This document shows positions 33,835 to 42,880 of a stretch of DNA of 47,019 nucleotides, in pieces. Below the pieces are notes generated by a model that did not search any database, was not told where the DNA came from, and was given only the letters and a program-made list of their open reading frames with translations. A program made the position numbers and the translations under genes. Each line of letters begins with the position of its first letter. Position 1 is the first letter of the stretch. Origin of the DNA: Lachnospiraceae bacterium UBA4364 (GTDB lineage: Bacteria > Bacillota > Clostridia > Lachnospirales > Lachnospiraceae); the NCBI GenBank assembly GCA_002393955.1, contig DGSK01000030.1, positions 1-47,019 on the forward strand, written 5' to 3'.

Positions 33835-36800
33835 TCATTCATCCTCCTGTGAATCACTTACATAGCTATAATCTTCAGCCCCTGTACTATAGTCAGCTTC
33901 ATCCGTAAGTATATCGCCTGAACTCTCATCCAGTGTACCCTTACTGAAGCCCTCCTTGTAGTCCTCAGTATCGCTCTGATTATTGCCATTCAGCTCCATA
34001 CGGAACTCATTGTCGTTGTAATCCACATTTTCCTTGAGTTCGATCTCGTTGCCTCTCTCATCCAGTACGCTGACATCAAGAGCCAGTGACTGTAATTCCT
34101 TAAGCATAACCTTGAAAGACTCAGGAATACCGGGCTGGGGCAGATTCTGTCCCTTAACAATAGCCTCGTATGTCTTAACACGTCCTACAACGTCATCAGA
34201 CTTAACGGTAAGCATTTCCTGAAGTGTATAAGCTGCACCGTAAGCTTCCAGCGCCCAAACTTCCATTTCTCCGAAACGCTGTCCGCCAAACTGTGCCTTA
34301 CCGCCAAGAGGCTGCTGTGTAACAAGTGAGTACGGTCCGGTAGAACGTGCATGTATCTTATCATCTACCAGGTGATGGAGCTTCAGATAATGCATGTGTC
34401 CTATTGTAACAGGTCCGTCAAAATACTCACCGGTACGACCGTCGCGAAGCCTTACCTTACCATCTCTGGAGATAGGCACTCCTTTCCAGAGCTTTCTGTG
34501 ATCCTTATTCTTCTCGAGATATTCCATAACCTCAGGAAGGAGTTCTGCCTTGTGCTTCTTTTCAAACTCATCCCACTCAAGATTTACGTAATCATTTGCA
34601 AGGTCAAGAGTATCCATGATGTCGTTCTCATTTGCTCCGTCAAAGACAGGAGTTGAGATATTGAAACCGAGAGCTCTTGCAGCCAATGAGAGATGTATCT
34701 CAAGCACCTGACCGATATTCATACGGGAAGGAACGCCCAGAGGATTCAGCACGATATCCAGGGGACGACCGTTGGGCAGATAAGGCATATCCTCTACGGG
34801 AAGCACTCTGGAAACGACACCCTTATTACCGTGACGACCGGACATCTTATCACCCACAGAGATCTTTCTCTTCTGTGCGATATAGATCCTTACCTTCTTA
34901 AGTACGCCTGCGTTAAGCTCGGAATCGCCTTCTTCCTTGGAGAATACCTTAGCGTCAACAACAACACCGTATTCGCCGTGAGGTACACGCAGTGATGTAT
35001 CACGGATCTCGCGTGCCTTCTCACTGAAGATGACACGAAGAAGTTTTTCCTCGGGAGTAAGATCAGTCTCACCCTTAGGCGTAACCTTACCAACCAGGAT
35101 ATCACCGGCACGAACCTCAGCACCGATACGGATAATACCGGATTCATCAAGATCCTTAAGAGCGTCCTCACCGACACCGGGGATATCACGGGTGATCTCC
35201 TCATCGCCGAGCTTGGTCTGTCTTGCCTCTACTTCATGCTCTTCAATATGTACAGATGTATAAACATCTTCTTTAACAAGACGCTCGCTGAGAAGTACGG
35301 CATCCTCGTAGTTGTAGCCTTCCCAAGTCATGAAACCGATGAGCGGGTTTCTTCCGAGACCGAGCTCACCTTCATGTGTGGAAGGACCATCAGCTATAAC
35401 CTGGCCTTCCGCTACATGGTCGCCTGTCAGAACGATAGGCTTCTGGTTGTAGCATGTGGACTGGTTGCTTCTCATGAACTTCTGAATGGTATAGTCTATG
35501 ACCTTACCATCATCATCACTCTTTATCTTTACGAGATCGGATGCTACATAGGTAACAGTTCCGGCCTTCTTGGCCACTACGCAGACGCCCGAGTCAACTG
35601 CAGCCTTTGTCTCTATACCGGTACCTATAACAGGTGCATCCGTAAAGAGAAGCGGCACTGCCTGACGCTGCATGTTACATCCCATAAGAGCACGTGTAGT
35701 ATCATCATTCTCAAGGAAAGGAATGAGCGCTGCAGACACGGAGAAGACCATTTTAGGCGATACGTCCATGTAATCATAGATTTCACGTGGATAAGCCTGG
35801 ATCTCCGTACGATATCTTCCGGCAACATTCTTATTTACGAAATGGCCCTTTTCATCAAGCTTTTCATTAGCCTGAGCCACATGGTAATTATCTTCCTCAT
35901 CTGCCGTCATATATACGACTTCATCCGTAACTACCGGGTTGGCAGGATCCTTCTTATTGATCTTTCTGTAAGGAACCTCTATAAAGCCATACTCATTGAT
36001 CCTTGCATAGGAAGCCAGTGAGTTGATCAATCCGATGTTAGGACCTTCGGGAGTCTCGATAGGACACATACGACCATAGTGGGTATAGTGTACGTCTCGA
36101 ACTTCGAAGCCGGCACGCTCTCTTGAGAGACCGCCGGGACCCAGTGCGGAAAGACGTCTCTTGTGCGTAAGCTCTGACAGAGGGTTATTCTGGTCCATGA
36201 ACTGTGACAGCTGTGAGGAACCGAAGAATTCCTTAAGAGCTGCCTGCACGGGCTTGATATTTATAAGGCTCTGGGGAGAGATCTCTTCGGTAGCATTTGA
36301 GTCATGGGTAGTCATGCGCTCCCTTACTACTCTCTCCATTCTGCTAAGGCCAATACGATACTGGTTCTGAAGGAGCTCACCAACCGCACGGATACGTCTG
36401 TTTCCGAGATGGTCGATATCATCATCATTTCCGATACCGTACTCTATAGCAAGATTGTAGTTAACAGATGCAAGTACATCACACTGAGTGATATGCTTGG
36501 GAATCAGGTCATGTATGTTGCGTGAAATAGCACTTTCAAGCTGCTCAGGCTTGTCGCTGTACTCTCTTATGAGCTTTTTGAGTGTAGGCCAGTAAACTCT
36601 TTCCTTAATACCAAGCTTCTCAGCATCGATATCAAGCCACTCCTCGATATCAACCATCTGGTTGGAAAGAACTTTTACATTCCTTGAATCGGTCCTGATC
36701 ACAACACTCTCAACTGCAGCATCCTGGATGGTATCTGCAAGCTGTTCATCAACAACTGTACCTGCTTTGGCGATTATCTCACCTGTGAAAGGATTCATTG

Positions 36801-37692
36801 CATCCTCAGCCAGTACATGACCGCTTATACGATTGCGAAGCGCAAGCTTCTTATTGAACTTAAATCTTCCTACCCTTGCAAGATCGTATCTCTTGGGATC
36901 AAAGAAAGTATCGTCAACATACTTCTTTGCAACTTCTACCTTGAAAGGCTCGCCGGGACGAACCTTCCCGTAAAGTTCCTTGAGACCGCTCTCATAAGAT
37001 GTAGCAATATCCTTTGCAAATGAAGCCATGATCTTAGGCTCATCACCAAAGGTTTCTATGATCTGCTCATTGCTGCCAAGTCCCAATGAGCGGAGAAGTA
37101 CGGTAATAGGCATCTTTTTGTTACGGTCTACCTTAACATAGAACACATCGCTTGAGTCTGTTTCATACTCGAGCCATGCACCACGGTTAGGGATAACCTG
37201 TGTGGAATAAAGCTTCTTACCGGTCTTATCTCTGGATATAGTATAGTAAATACCGGGGGAACGAACGAGCTGGCTTACAACTACACGCTCAGCGCCGTTT
37301 ATAACGAATGTTCCGGTGTCCGTCATAAGAGGGAAATTACCCATGAATATCTCATGTTCCCTGATCTGATCGGTCTCTTTGTTGTAAAGTCTCACCTTGA
37401 CCTTGAGAGGTGCCTCGTAAGTAAGGTCTCTCTCCTTGCACTCCTTGATGTTGTGCTTGATTTCATCCTTGGCAAGATAGAAATCAACAAACTCCAGGCT
37501 CAAATTTTCACCGTGATCCTTGATTGGAGAAATATCATCAAAAGCTTCCCTCAGTCCTTCTTTAAGAAACCACTGATAAGAATCCTTCTGAACCTCGATG
37601 AGATTAGGCATATCCTGCACTTCTTTCCTGCGCTGAAAGCTCATTCGCATCGAGTTTCCATGTACAATGGGTCTAATTCTGTTTTTTTCCAT
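33835..37692 (-). CDS. rpoB: RNA polymerase beta subunit
   Basis: A 1285-aa beta subunit. The rifampicin region reads FFGSSQLSQFMDQNNPLSEL then HKRRLSALGPGG, the wild-type sensitive pattern. Other conserved blocks are GRMCPIETPEGPNIGLI, GYNYEDAV and KMSGRHGNKGVVS. The C-terminal 50 residues are an acidic tail typical of Clostridia. The start at 37692 is chosen because GGGGTGA is about nine bases upstream; the ATG at 37704 is too close to that site. It has its own strong promoter at 37791-37819 in addition to read-through from rplJL. Confidence 0.98.
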   Translation of the reverse strand: MEKNRIRPIVHGNSMRMSFQRRKEVQDMPNLIEVQKDSYQWFLKEGLREAFDDISPIKDHGENLSLEFVDFYLAKDEIKHNIKECKERDLTYEAPLKVKVRLYNKETDQIREHEIFMGNFPLMTDTGTFVINGAERVVVSQLVRSPGIYYTISRDKTGKKLYSTQVIPNRGAWLEYETDSSDVFYVKVDRNKKMPITVLLRSLGLGSNEQIIETFGDEPKIMASFAKDIATSYESGLKELYGKVRPGEPFKVEVAKKYVDDTFFDPKRYDLARVGRFKFNKKLALRNRISGHVLAEDAMNPFTGEIIAKAGTVVDEQLADTIQDAAVESVVIRTDSRNVKVLSNQMVDIEEWLDIDAEKLGIKERVYWPTLKKLIREYSDKPEQLESAISRNIHDLIPKHITQCDVLASVNYNLAIEYGIGNDDDIDHLGNRRIRAVGELLQNQYRIGLSRMERVVRERMTTHDSNATEEISPQSLINIKPVQAALKEFFGSSQLSQFMDQNNPLSELTHKRRLSALGPGGLSRERAGFEVRDVHYTHYGRMCPIETPEGPNIGLINSLASYARINEYGFIEVPYRKINKKDPANPVVTDEVVYMTADEEDNYHVAQANEKLDEKGHFVNKNVAGRYRTEIQAYPREIYDYMDVSPKMVFSVSAALIPFLENDDTTRALMGCNMQRQAVPLLFTDAPVIGTGIETKAAVDSGVCVVAKKAGTVTYVASDLVKIKSDDDGKVIDYTIQKFMRSNQSTCYNQKPIVLTGDHVAEGQVIADGPSTHEGELGLGRNPLIGFMTWEGYNYEDAVLLSERLVKEDVYTSVHIEEHEVEARQTKLGDEEITRDIPGVGEDALKDLDESGIIRIGAEVRAGDILVGKVTPKGETDLTPEEKLLRVIFSEKAREIRDTSLRVPHGEYGVVVDAKVFSKEEGDSELNAGVLKKVRIYIAQKRKISVGDKMSGRHGNKGVVSRVLPVEDMPYLPNGRPLDIVLNPLGVPSRMNIGQVLEIHLSLAARALGFNISTPVFDGANENDIMDTLDLANDYVNLEWDEFEKKHKAELLPEVMEYLEKNKDHRKLWKGVPISRDGKVRLRDGRTGEYFDGPVTIGHMHYLKLHHLVDDKIHARSTGPYSLVTQQPLGGKAQFGGQRFGEMEVWALEAYGAAYTLQEMLTVKSDDVVGRVKTYEAIVKGQNLPQPGIPESFKVMLKELQSLALDVSVLDERGNEIELKENVDYNDNEFRMELNGNNQSDTEDYKEGFSKGTLDESSGDILTDEADYSTGAEDYSYVSDSQEDE

Positions 37693-37732
37693 TCTGACAT
37701 TCACCCCGTCTGATAGATTGTTTACGCTACAG

Positions 37733-37781
37733 CATCATAATGACAGTCAAGGGCATAATACACCCCTCACATCATAATGAC
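37733..37781. repeat. 12-bp direct repeat in the rpoB leader
   Basis: CATCATAATGAC occurs at 37733-37744 and again at 37770-37781, 37 bases apart, both in the 5' leader between the rpoB promoter and start codon. A regulatory RNA or protein site is possible. Nothing else is recognised in this gap. Confidence 0.45.
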
Positions 37782-37790
37782 GCATTTTCC

Positions 37791-37819
37791 ATAATATCAT
37801 TTTGGGAAATCCAAGTCAA
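37791..37819 (-). promoter_or_regulatory. rpoB: Promoter upstream of rpoB
   Basis: TTGACT (37814-37819), 17-base spacer, TATTAT (37791-37796) on the minus strand. Transcription would begin near 37784, about 90 bases before the rpoB start. Confidence 0.75.
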
Positions 37820-37995
37820 TAAGAAAATTACTTTTTAGAGTAAAATTTTACAAGAAATGTATCGGGGCGTTATGCAAGTTTACATAACTCTATATTCGCA
37901 GAGGTCCCGTTATATTCTGTAGTGAGCCTTCCAAACTTCGAAACCGGCGTGTCACGATGAAAACGCCTTACGCCACCTGATCGATAACAATAAAG

Positions 37996-38020
37996 AGGAA
38001 GTGCCCTAAAGACACTTCCT
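37996..38020 (-). terminator. Attenuator hairpin between rplL and rpoB
   Basis: AGGAAGTG/CACTTCCT forms an 8-bp stem with a 9-base loop, followed on the minus strand by TCTTTATT. It resembles the partial terminator that in many bacteria lowers transcription from rplJL into rpoBC. The remaining sequence to 37820 holds no gene. Confidence 0.7.
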
Positions 38021-38041
38021 CCGGATTGATGTAATAAAAGA

Positions 38042-38413
38042 TTACTTAAGAGTAACAGTAGCGCCAGCCTCTTCGAGCTTCTTCTTGATGTCCTCTGCCT
38101 CTTCCTTGGAAGCACCTTCCTTAACCATCTTAGGTGCGCCCTCAACCATCTCCTTGGACTCCTTGAGGCCAAGACCTGTGATTGCACGAACAACCTTGAT
38201 AACTTCCATCTTCTTCTCGCCGAAGCTTGTAAGCTCAACATCGAACTCAGTCTTCTCTTCAGCTGCGGGACCTGCTGCAGGACCAGCCACAACAACGCCT
38301 GCTGCTGCGGATACGCCAAACTCTTCCTCGCAAGCCTTAACCAGCTCATTTAATTCAAGCACGGAAAGCTCTTTAACTGCATCAATAATTTCCTGTGTGG
38401 ATAACTTTGCCAT
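38042..38413 (-). CDS. rplL: Ribosomal protein L7/L12
   Basis: A 123-aa stalk protein with an N-terminal dimerisation helix pair (IIDAVKELSVLELNELVKAC), an Ala-rich hinge (about residues 36-50) and the globular C-terminal domain (KIEVIKVVR-like EVIKVVRAITGLGLKESKE). It forms dimers on L10 and recruits translational GTPases. AGGAGG site before the ATG. A small hairpin (38438-38453) precedes it. Confidence 0.98.
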   Translation of the reverse strand: MAKLSTQEIIDAVKELSVLELNELVKACEEEFGVSAAAGVVVAGPAAGPAAEEKTEFDVELTSFGEKKMEVIKVVRAITGLGLKESKEMVEGAPKMVKEGASKEEAEDIKKKLEEAGATVTLK

Positions 38414-38437
38414 TTTAATTTCCTCCTAATAAGATTT

Positions 38438-38453
38438 GCAGAAATACTTCTGC
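38438..38453 (-). promoter_or_regulatory. Small hairpin between rplJ and rplL
   Basis: GCAGAA/TTCTGC with a 4-base loop sits between the rplJ stop and the rplL ribosome binding site. It may be an mRNA processing or translation-tuning element for the higher output that L7/L12 needs; inference. Confidence 0.35.
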
Positions 38454-38476
38454 CTGTTGTTTGTTTTGATTCTGCA

Positions 38477-39040
38477 TTAAGCCTCAGTTGTTTCTGTGGC
38501 TTCTGCGGGTGCTGCTTCCTCTGCAGCGGGTGCTTCTGCAGCACTTTCGCCTGATGCTCCGCCTTTCTCAGCAAGCTGATTCATAACGCGGGCAAAATTC
38601 GTGATCGGGCTCTGCAGTGATCCGAGCAGCTTTGAAAGGAGCTCGTCCCTTGAAGGGATTTCTGCGATAGGCATAATGCCTTCTGCATCATAAACAGTAC
38701 CTTCAACTATGCCGGCCTTAACCTCAAGAGCAGGTGCTTTCTTTGCAAACTTAACCAGTACTCTTGCTGCTGCGGTAGCATCGTCCTTGGATACTGCCAG
38801 TGCGCTGGGGCCCTCGAGATACTTTGTCAGCTCCTCACAGGGTGTTCCCTGGAAAGCACGTACCATCATGGTGTTCTTGTATACCTTATAAGTAACACCT
38901 TCAGCACGAAGCAGTCTGCGGAGCTCAGTATCCTGAGCAACGGTAAGACCTCTGTGGTCTACCAGCACAACGCTTGCTGCATCCCCTATCACGCCGGAGA
39001 TCTCTTCAACCACCGGTGCTTTAAGTTCAACCTTTGCCAT
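38477..39040 (-). CDS. rplJ: Ribosomal protein L10
   Basis: A 187-aa stalk base protein. The N-terminal rRNA-binding domain is clear (VVLVDHRGLTVAQDTELRRL, then EGVTYKVYKNTMMVRAF), followed by the helix that carries L7/L12 dimers and an Ala/Glu-rich tail. L10 usually represses its own operon by binding the leader. AAGGAGG lies eight bases before the ATG. Confidence 0.98.
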   Translation of the reverse strand: MAKVELKAPVVEEISGVIGDAASVVLVDHRGLTVAQDTELRRLLRAEGVTYKVYKNTMMVRAFQGTPCEELTKYLEGPSALAVSKDDATAAARVLVKFAKKAPALEVKAGIVEGTVYDAEGIMPIAEIPSRDELLSKLLGSLQSPITNFARVMNQLAEKGGASGESAAEAPAAEEAAPAEATETTEA

Positions 39041-39052
39041 CTTTCTACCTCC

Positions 39053-39232
39053 TTATAGATTTCGTAGCCAAATCTGAGGAGTCATAAATGTAAAAACTCC
39101 GGTGCGAGACCGGAGCAAGTTCATTCGAAAATGTAAAACATTAACTGACTTCTCCTCGGCAGGCCGGATGATATATAAACCATCTCGTTGCGGGTCTACC
39201 CGCCTGCTGTCTTCGGCATGTCTTAACAGACG
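39053..39232 (-). ncRNA. Ribosomal protein L10 leader
   Basis: The leader between the promoter at 39239-39268 and rplJ contains the conserved features of the L10 leader: a GCAGGCGGGTAGACCCGC hairpin region, CCTGCCGAGG followed by A-rich single strand, and then a terminator hairpin. L10(L12)4 binding is known to shift similar leaders toward termination. The call rests on pattern and position. Confidence 0.8.
39092..39115 (-). terminator. L10-leader attenuator terminator
   Basis: A 7-bp stem (CTCCGGT/ACCGGAG with a 5-base loop) followed by five U residues on the minus strand, about 50 bases before rplJ. It should be the switchable terminator of the L10 leader. Confidence 0.85.
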
Positions 39233-39238
39233 AAATAT

Positions 39239-39268
39239 ATGATACCATCTGATACATAGCGGTGTCAA
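39239..39268 (-). promoter_or_regulatory. rplJL promoter
   Basis: TTGACA (39263-39268), 18-base spacer, TATCAT (39239-39244), placed within ten bases of the CapA-family stop codon. It shows that rplJL is transcribed independently of rplKA. Confidence 0.8.
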
Positions 39269-39276
39269 GAAGAAAT

Positions 39277-40617
39277 TCACTTCGGTGTGACATAACCCTC
39301 ATCATCGATATTCACATTGGGCGAAATGGATCGCATATAGTCAAGCAGCCTGTCCGCATCCGCGCCATCCAGCTTCTTGACAGTACATCCGCTCTGGAGA
39401 CAGGGGATAAACTTAAGCCCCGCAAGCTCACCATCCTTCATTTCCAGTTCTATCATACAGCTGTCCAGAGTCTTGGAATTGAACCAGAAATTACCCATGC
39501 TGTACACTACAGGCACACCATTCACGTAATCTATAGGCTGCAAAATATGAGGATGCGCCCCTATGATACAGTCAGCGCCGGCGTCAATGAACTGCGGCAG
39601 CTGCTCTGCCTCGCACCAGTCAGGATTCACTTCCTTCTCAGTGCCCCAATGGATGAACAGGATCACATAGTCGCTGTTCTCCTTAGCCTCTCTGATAGCA
39701 GCCAGGGTCGGCTCTATGTCCGCATACGAGCGAAGCATACCCGGGCTGTCAGCCGTTGCGCCCTTAGAATGGGGAGTCCCCATCCTTTCTATCTGGGATG
39801 CAGCCACTATGGCTACCTTGTGATCATCCATATAAAGATAAAGAGGTCTTGATGCTTCCTCAAGATTCATGCCGCCGCCCACATGGGGGATCTCATTTTC
39901 CTCCATAACTTCCAGCGTATCCAGGAAAGCAGCCTCGCCATAGTCAAAGGCATGGTTATTGGCCACGGACGCAGCATCCACTCCCATTCCTTTCATATAC
40001 TCAATGGCGTCCAGAGGCGCCCTGAAAGTATAGGTCTTATTTGCCTGAGGCGAGCCTTCATCGGAATACGGGAACTCGTTATTCACCATCATGAAGTCCA
40101 CGCTGTTCATTTCTTCCAGGAGGCCGTTCTTCACACAACTGTTCAGATCAAAACCCGTCTGCCTGAAATGATTGTATATTGCATAATTCGGATCAAAAAG
40201 GATATCTCCCACAAATCCAAGCGTATATACTCCGTCCGGATCGTTTTCAGTCTCCTCTACCACCATCTCCATGGTCAGTGCAGGATTTCCGTCCTTTATA
40301 GCCTGAAACATTTCCTGACGCTCCTGCTCTGCCTTTAGCAGCTCATCCTCTTCGGAAAGCACATCTTCAGAAACTGTGCCGGCATCGGCGCCTCCGAGTC
40401 CTGCAAGTGTCACTGTCGCATTTCCGCTTGCAGATGCTTCCGTTCCATCGCCATCAGCAGATAATTCTCCCACCACATCTGCGGAAGACAGCTGTGTGCC
40501 GGCTTCGGTATTCTGCATATTCACATTTTTCTGTCCGTTCATTACATACAGCATTATGCCGCCCGCTGCCATCACCAGAGTAAGTGCCACTATAAAGATC
40601 AGTAAATATTTTTTCAT
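39277..40617 (-). CDS. CapA-family membrane-anchored metallophosphatase-like protein
   Basis: A 446-aa protein of the PGA_cap (CapA) family. An N-terminal TM (about 5-26) is followed by a Gly/Ala/Thr/Asp-rich linker (30-110) and the catalytic-type domain: YTLGFVGDILFDPN, MVNNEFPYSDEG, SVANNHAFDYGEAAF, IIGAHPHILQPIDY and VYSMGNFWFNS carry the Asp, Asn and His residues of a calcineurin-like metal centre. Family members act in poly-gamma-glutamate or other surface polymer metabolism. It has its own promoter and lies between rplA and rplJ. No CapB/CapC is present, so the substrate is unknown. Confidence 0.88.
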   Translation of the reverse strand: MKKYLLIFIVALTLVMAAGGIMLYVMNGQKNVNMQNTEAGTQLSSADVVGELSADGDGTEASASGNATVTLAGLGGADAGTVSEDVLSEEDELLKAEQERQEMFQAIKDGNPALTMEMVVEETENDPDGVYTLGFVGDILFDPNYAIYNHFRQTGFDLNSCVKNGLLEEMNSVDFMMVNNEFPYSDEGSPQANKTYTFRAPLDAIEYMKGMGVDAASVANNHAFDYGEAAFLDTLEVMEENEIPHVGGGMNLEEASRPLYLYMDDHKVAIVAASQIERMGTPHSKGATADSPGMLRSYADIEPTLAAIREAKENSDYVILFIHWGTEKEVNPDWCEAEQLPQFIDAGADCIIGAHPHILQPIDYVNGVPVVYSMGNFWFNSKTLDSCMIELEMKDGELAGLKFIPCLQSGCTVKKLDGADADRLLDYMRSISPNVNIDDEGYVTPK

Positions 40618-40667
40618 ATTTTCTTCCTCACAGGAGATAATCAGACTGTTATTTTAACACGTCAGAT

Positions 40668-40676
40668 ATTATATCA
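40668..40676 (-). promoter_or_regulatory. Extended -10 promoter of the CapA-family gene
   Basis: TGATATAAT on the minus strand gives a perfect -10 (TATAAT) with an upstream TG, about 50 bases before the start codon and just after a strong terminator. No good -35 is seen, as expected for extended -10 promoters. Confidence 0.6.
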
Positions 40677-40727
40677 AAGATGGGTTTTAAATACATCATA
40701 CAATCGTAAGCGGTGTTGTTTCCCGGC

Positions 40728-40759
40728 AAAAAAACCTGCCGGCTTTTACCGACAGGTTT
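40728..40759 (-). terminator. Terminator after rplA
   Basis: An 11-bp stem (AAACCTGCCGG on the plus strand against CCGACAGGTTT, one G-U pair) with a 6-base loop and seven U residues on the minus strand. It ends the rpmG-secE-nusG-rplK-rplA unit and isolates the CapA-family gene. Confidence 0.92.
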
Positions 40760-40806
40760 TATAAATTCTGATCATTACGGAACACCGCTTTCGCAGTGCA
40801 TCCTCA

Positions 40807-41496
40807 TCAATACTTAGCTGTACTTACTCTTACGCCAGGACCCATTGTTGTAGCCAGAGTGATGCTCTTTAAGTACTGGCCCTTAAGTGATGAGGGCTTA
40901 GCCTTTACGATAGCTTCCATGAACGCATCAAAGTTCTGTGTAAGCTGCTCCGTGCTGAATGATGCCTTTCCGATAGGGCAGTGGATGATGTTAGCCTTGT
41001 CAAGTCTGTACTCGATCTTACCGGCTTTGATATCATTAACAGCCTTGGTAACATCCATGGTAACAGTTCCTGCCTTAGGGTTAGGCATAAGGCCCTTAGG
41101 TCCGAGCACCTTACCGAGACGACCAACGACACCCATCATGTCAGGTGTAGCAACGACAACGTCGAAATCAAGCCAGCCGTCGTTCTGGATCTTCGGAATA
41201 AGCTCCTCGCCGCCTACATAGTCAGCTCCTGCTGCCTCTGCCTCAGCGATCTTGTCGCCCTTAGCAAATACAAGTACACGTACAGTCTTACCGGTACCGT
41301 TAGGAAGTACTACAGCGCCGCGGATCTGCTGCTCTGCGTGACGTCCGTCACATCCGGTCCTGATGTGCACCTCTACGGTCTCATCAAATTTTGCGGTTGC
41401 TGTCTTCTTGACAGTCTCAATAGCTTCTGCTGAATCAAAAAGTGTTGCGCGGTCATACTGAGAAAGTGCCGCATTGTATTTCTTTCCGTGTTTCAT
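40807..41496 (-). CDS. rplA: Ribosomal protein L1
   Basis: A 229-aa protein with the L1 signature (TPDMMGVVGRLGKVLGPKGL followed by MPNPKAGTVT) and the N-terminal VEVHIRTGCDGRHAEQQIRG. L1 forms the mobile L1 stalk at the E site and usually represses the rplK-rplA mRNA. GGGGAGGTG lies before the ATG, 16 bases after the rplK stop. Confidence 0.98.
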   Translation of the reverse strand: MKHGKKYNAALSQYDRATLFDSAEAIETVKKTATAKFDETVEVHIRTGCDGRHAEQQIRGAVVLPNGTGKTVRVLVFAKGDKIAEAEAAGADYVGGEELIPKIQNDGWLDFDVVVATPDMMGVVGRLGKVLGPKGLMPNPKAGTVTMDVTKAVNDIKAGKIEYRLDKANIIHCPIGKASFSTEQLTQNFDAFMEAIVKAKPSSLKGQYLKSITLATTMGPGVRVSTAKY

Positions 41497-41512
41497 TTAT
41501 CTGCACCTCCCC

Positions 41513-41938
41513 TTATTCTTCTACCTTAACGCCCATGCTTCTGCATGTGCCTGCGATCATTGACATAGCTGCTTCAAGAGATGCTGCATTGAGATCCGGC
41601 ATCTTGAGCTCGGCAATCTCTTTGATCTTGTCCTTAGAAATCGTAGCAACCTTATTCTTATTAGGTTCGCCGGACGCTTTCTTCAGATTGCAAGCCTTCT
41701 TGATAAGTACAGCTGCAGGGGGAGTCTTCGTGATAAACGAAAAGGTCCTGTCCGCATAAACTGTGATGACAACCGGGATGATCAGATCACCCTGATCAGC
41801 TGTCTTTGCGTTGAACTGCTTTGTGAATTCAACGATGTTGACTCCGTGCTGACCAAGAGCGGGACCCACGGGGGGTGCCGGAGTTGCTTTGCCGGCCGGA
41901 ATCTGTAACTTAATGTAGCCTTCAACTTTCTTTGCCAT
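41513..41938 (-). CDS. rplK: Ribosomal protein L11
   Basis: A 141-aa protein starting MAKKVEGYIKLQIPAGKATP with the conserved PPVGPALGQHGVNI and the C-terminal rRNA-binding end CRSMGVKVEE. It binds the GTPase-associated centre and is needed for RelA-type stringent signalling. An AGGAGG site precedes it. Confidence 0.98.
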   Translation of the reverse strand: MAKKVEGYIKLQIPAGKATPAPPVGPALGQHGVNIVEFTKQFNAKTADQGDLIIPVVITVYADRTFSFITKTPPAAVLIKKACNLKKASGEPNKNKVATISKDKIKEIAELKMPDLNAASLEAAMSMIAGTCRSMGVKVEE

Positions 41939-42164
41939 TTTGGCTTCCTCCTATAAATAAAGTGGTAATGTCGCAAGGACGCTTATGCATCCCTGCTCCC
42001 ACGAAGGGACAAATCATCTGCCTCCCACGGAGGCTCCGATCTATACAGCCTGCGATTCAGGCGTTTGCTTTACAAACAGACAGGCTGCTGGAATCAATCC
42101 ATTCGTTTGCGTGCCATCAGCATCAAATGCATCAAGCCACGTTATGATATACCAATCCGGTATA
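41939..42164 (-). promoter_or_regulatory. rplK leader with several small hairpins (candidate L1 site)
   Basis: The 226-base gap from nusG to rplK holds no gene. In the minus direction it starts with a hairpin GATATACC/GGTATATC-like just after the nusG stop, and near its end carries two short hairpins with matched GTGGGA sequences (CCTCCGTGGGAGG and TCCCTTCGTGGGA). L1 represses rplKA in other bacteria by binding a leader that mimics its rRNA site; this region is the natural place for it. The exact site is not proved. Confidence 0.4.
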
Positions 42165-42836
42165 TCAGTCAAGCTTCTTAACCTGGGAGAAGCTGATCTC
42201 AACAGGCGTCTCCATACCGAACATCTCGACCATGATAGTTGCAGTCTGCTTGTTCTCGTCGATCTTGGTGACCTTTCCGACAGTATCTTTCCAGGGACCG
42301 TCTATTACCATGATAGTATCGTCCACTGCGAAATCTGCCTTTACAACTCTCTCCTGCTCCAGAGAATCCTTCTCAGTCTCATCGAGAGGAACCGGTTTGG
42401 ATCCCGGACCAACGAATCCGGTAACGCCCCTGGTATTTCTTACGACATACCATGCATCGTTATCATCGGCGTCCATCTGGATAAGCACATATCCCGGGAA
42501 AACCTTGCGCTGAACCTTTTTCTTTCCGGTGGACTTTACTTCCATGACTTCCTGGGTAGGAACCTGGATCTCAAGTATCTTATCCTCCAGATGACGGTTT
42601 CTTATAGCCTTCTCGATATTGAGCTTTACCTTATTCTCATAGCCGGAATATGTATGGATGACATACCATCCCATGCCGCGGCCGCTCTTATTCTCGCTTG
42701 CTCCGATGTCCTGATCCTCTATAGCGCGGACTTCTTCTTCCGATGCTACAACAGCAGGAGTATAAGCCTCGCCGCTTATTTCCGTATCATCTGCTAACAG
42801 TGCCTTAAGCTCTGCCATACGCTTAATCTTTGCCAT
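42165..42836 (-). CDS. nusG: Transcription elongation/antitermination factor NusG
   Basis: A 223-aa NusG. The NGN domain starts near residue 55 (GWYVIHTYSGYENKVKLNIE) and includes VFPGYVLIQMDADDNDAWYV and the GVTGFVG segment; the C-terminal KOW domain has DTIMVIDGPWKDTVGKVTKI. About 50 acidic residues precede the NGN domain, which makes it longer than the usual 175-180 aa. No better ribosome binding site marks a shorter form: the ATG chosen has only AAAGGG about 12 bases upstream. Confidence 0.96.
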   Translation of the reverse strand: MAKIKRMAELKALLADDTEISGEAYTPAVVASEEEVRAIEDQDIGASENKSGRGMGWYVIHTYSGYENKVKLNIEKAIRNRHLEDKILEIQVPTQEVMEVKSTGKKKVQRKVFPGYVLIQMDADDNDAWYVVRNTRGVTGFVGPGSKPVPLDETEKDSLEQERVVKADFAVDDTIMVIDGPWKDTVGKVTKIDENKQTATIMVEMFGMETPVEISFSQVKKLD

Positions 42837-42880
42837 TATTGAGATAACCCTTTCATTAATTCGTGAAAAACACCGGTCTG

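Noticed and set aside
35236..36021. 261-codon open frame on the plus strand
   Set aside because: Antisense to rpoB with no ribosome binding site or recognisable domain.
37870..38349. 159-codon minus-strand frame rich in Arg, Leu and Ser
   Set aside because: Out-of-frame shadow of rplL running through its terminator.
39053..39280. 75-codon minus-strand frame before rplJ
   Set aside because: Lies in the L10 leader RNA and promoter region.
41985..42797. 270-codon open frame on the plus strand
   Set aside because: Antisense to nusG and its downstream leader; the minus-strand protein is unmistakable.
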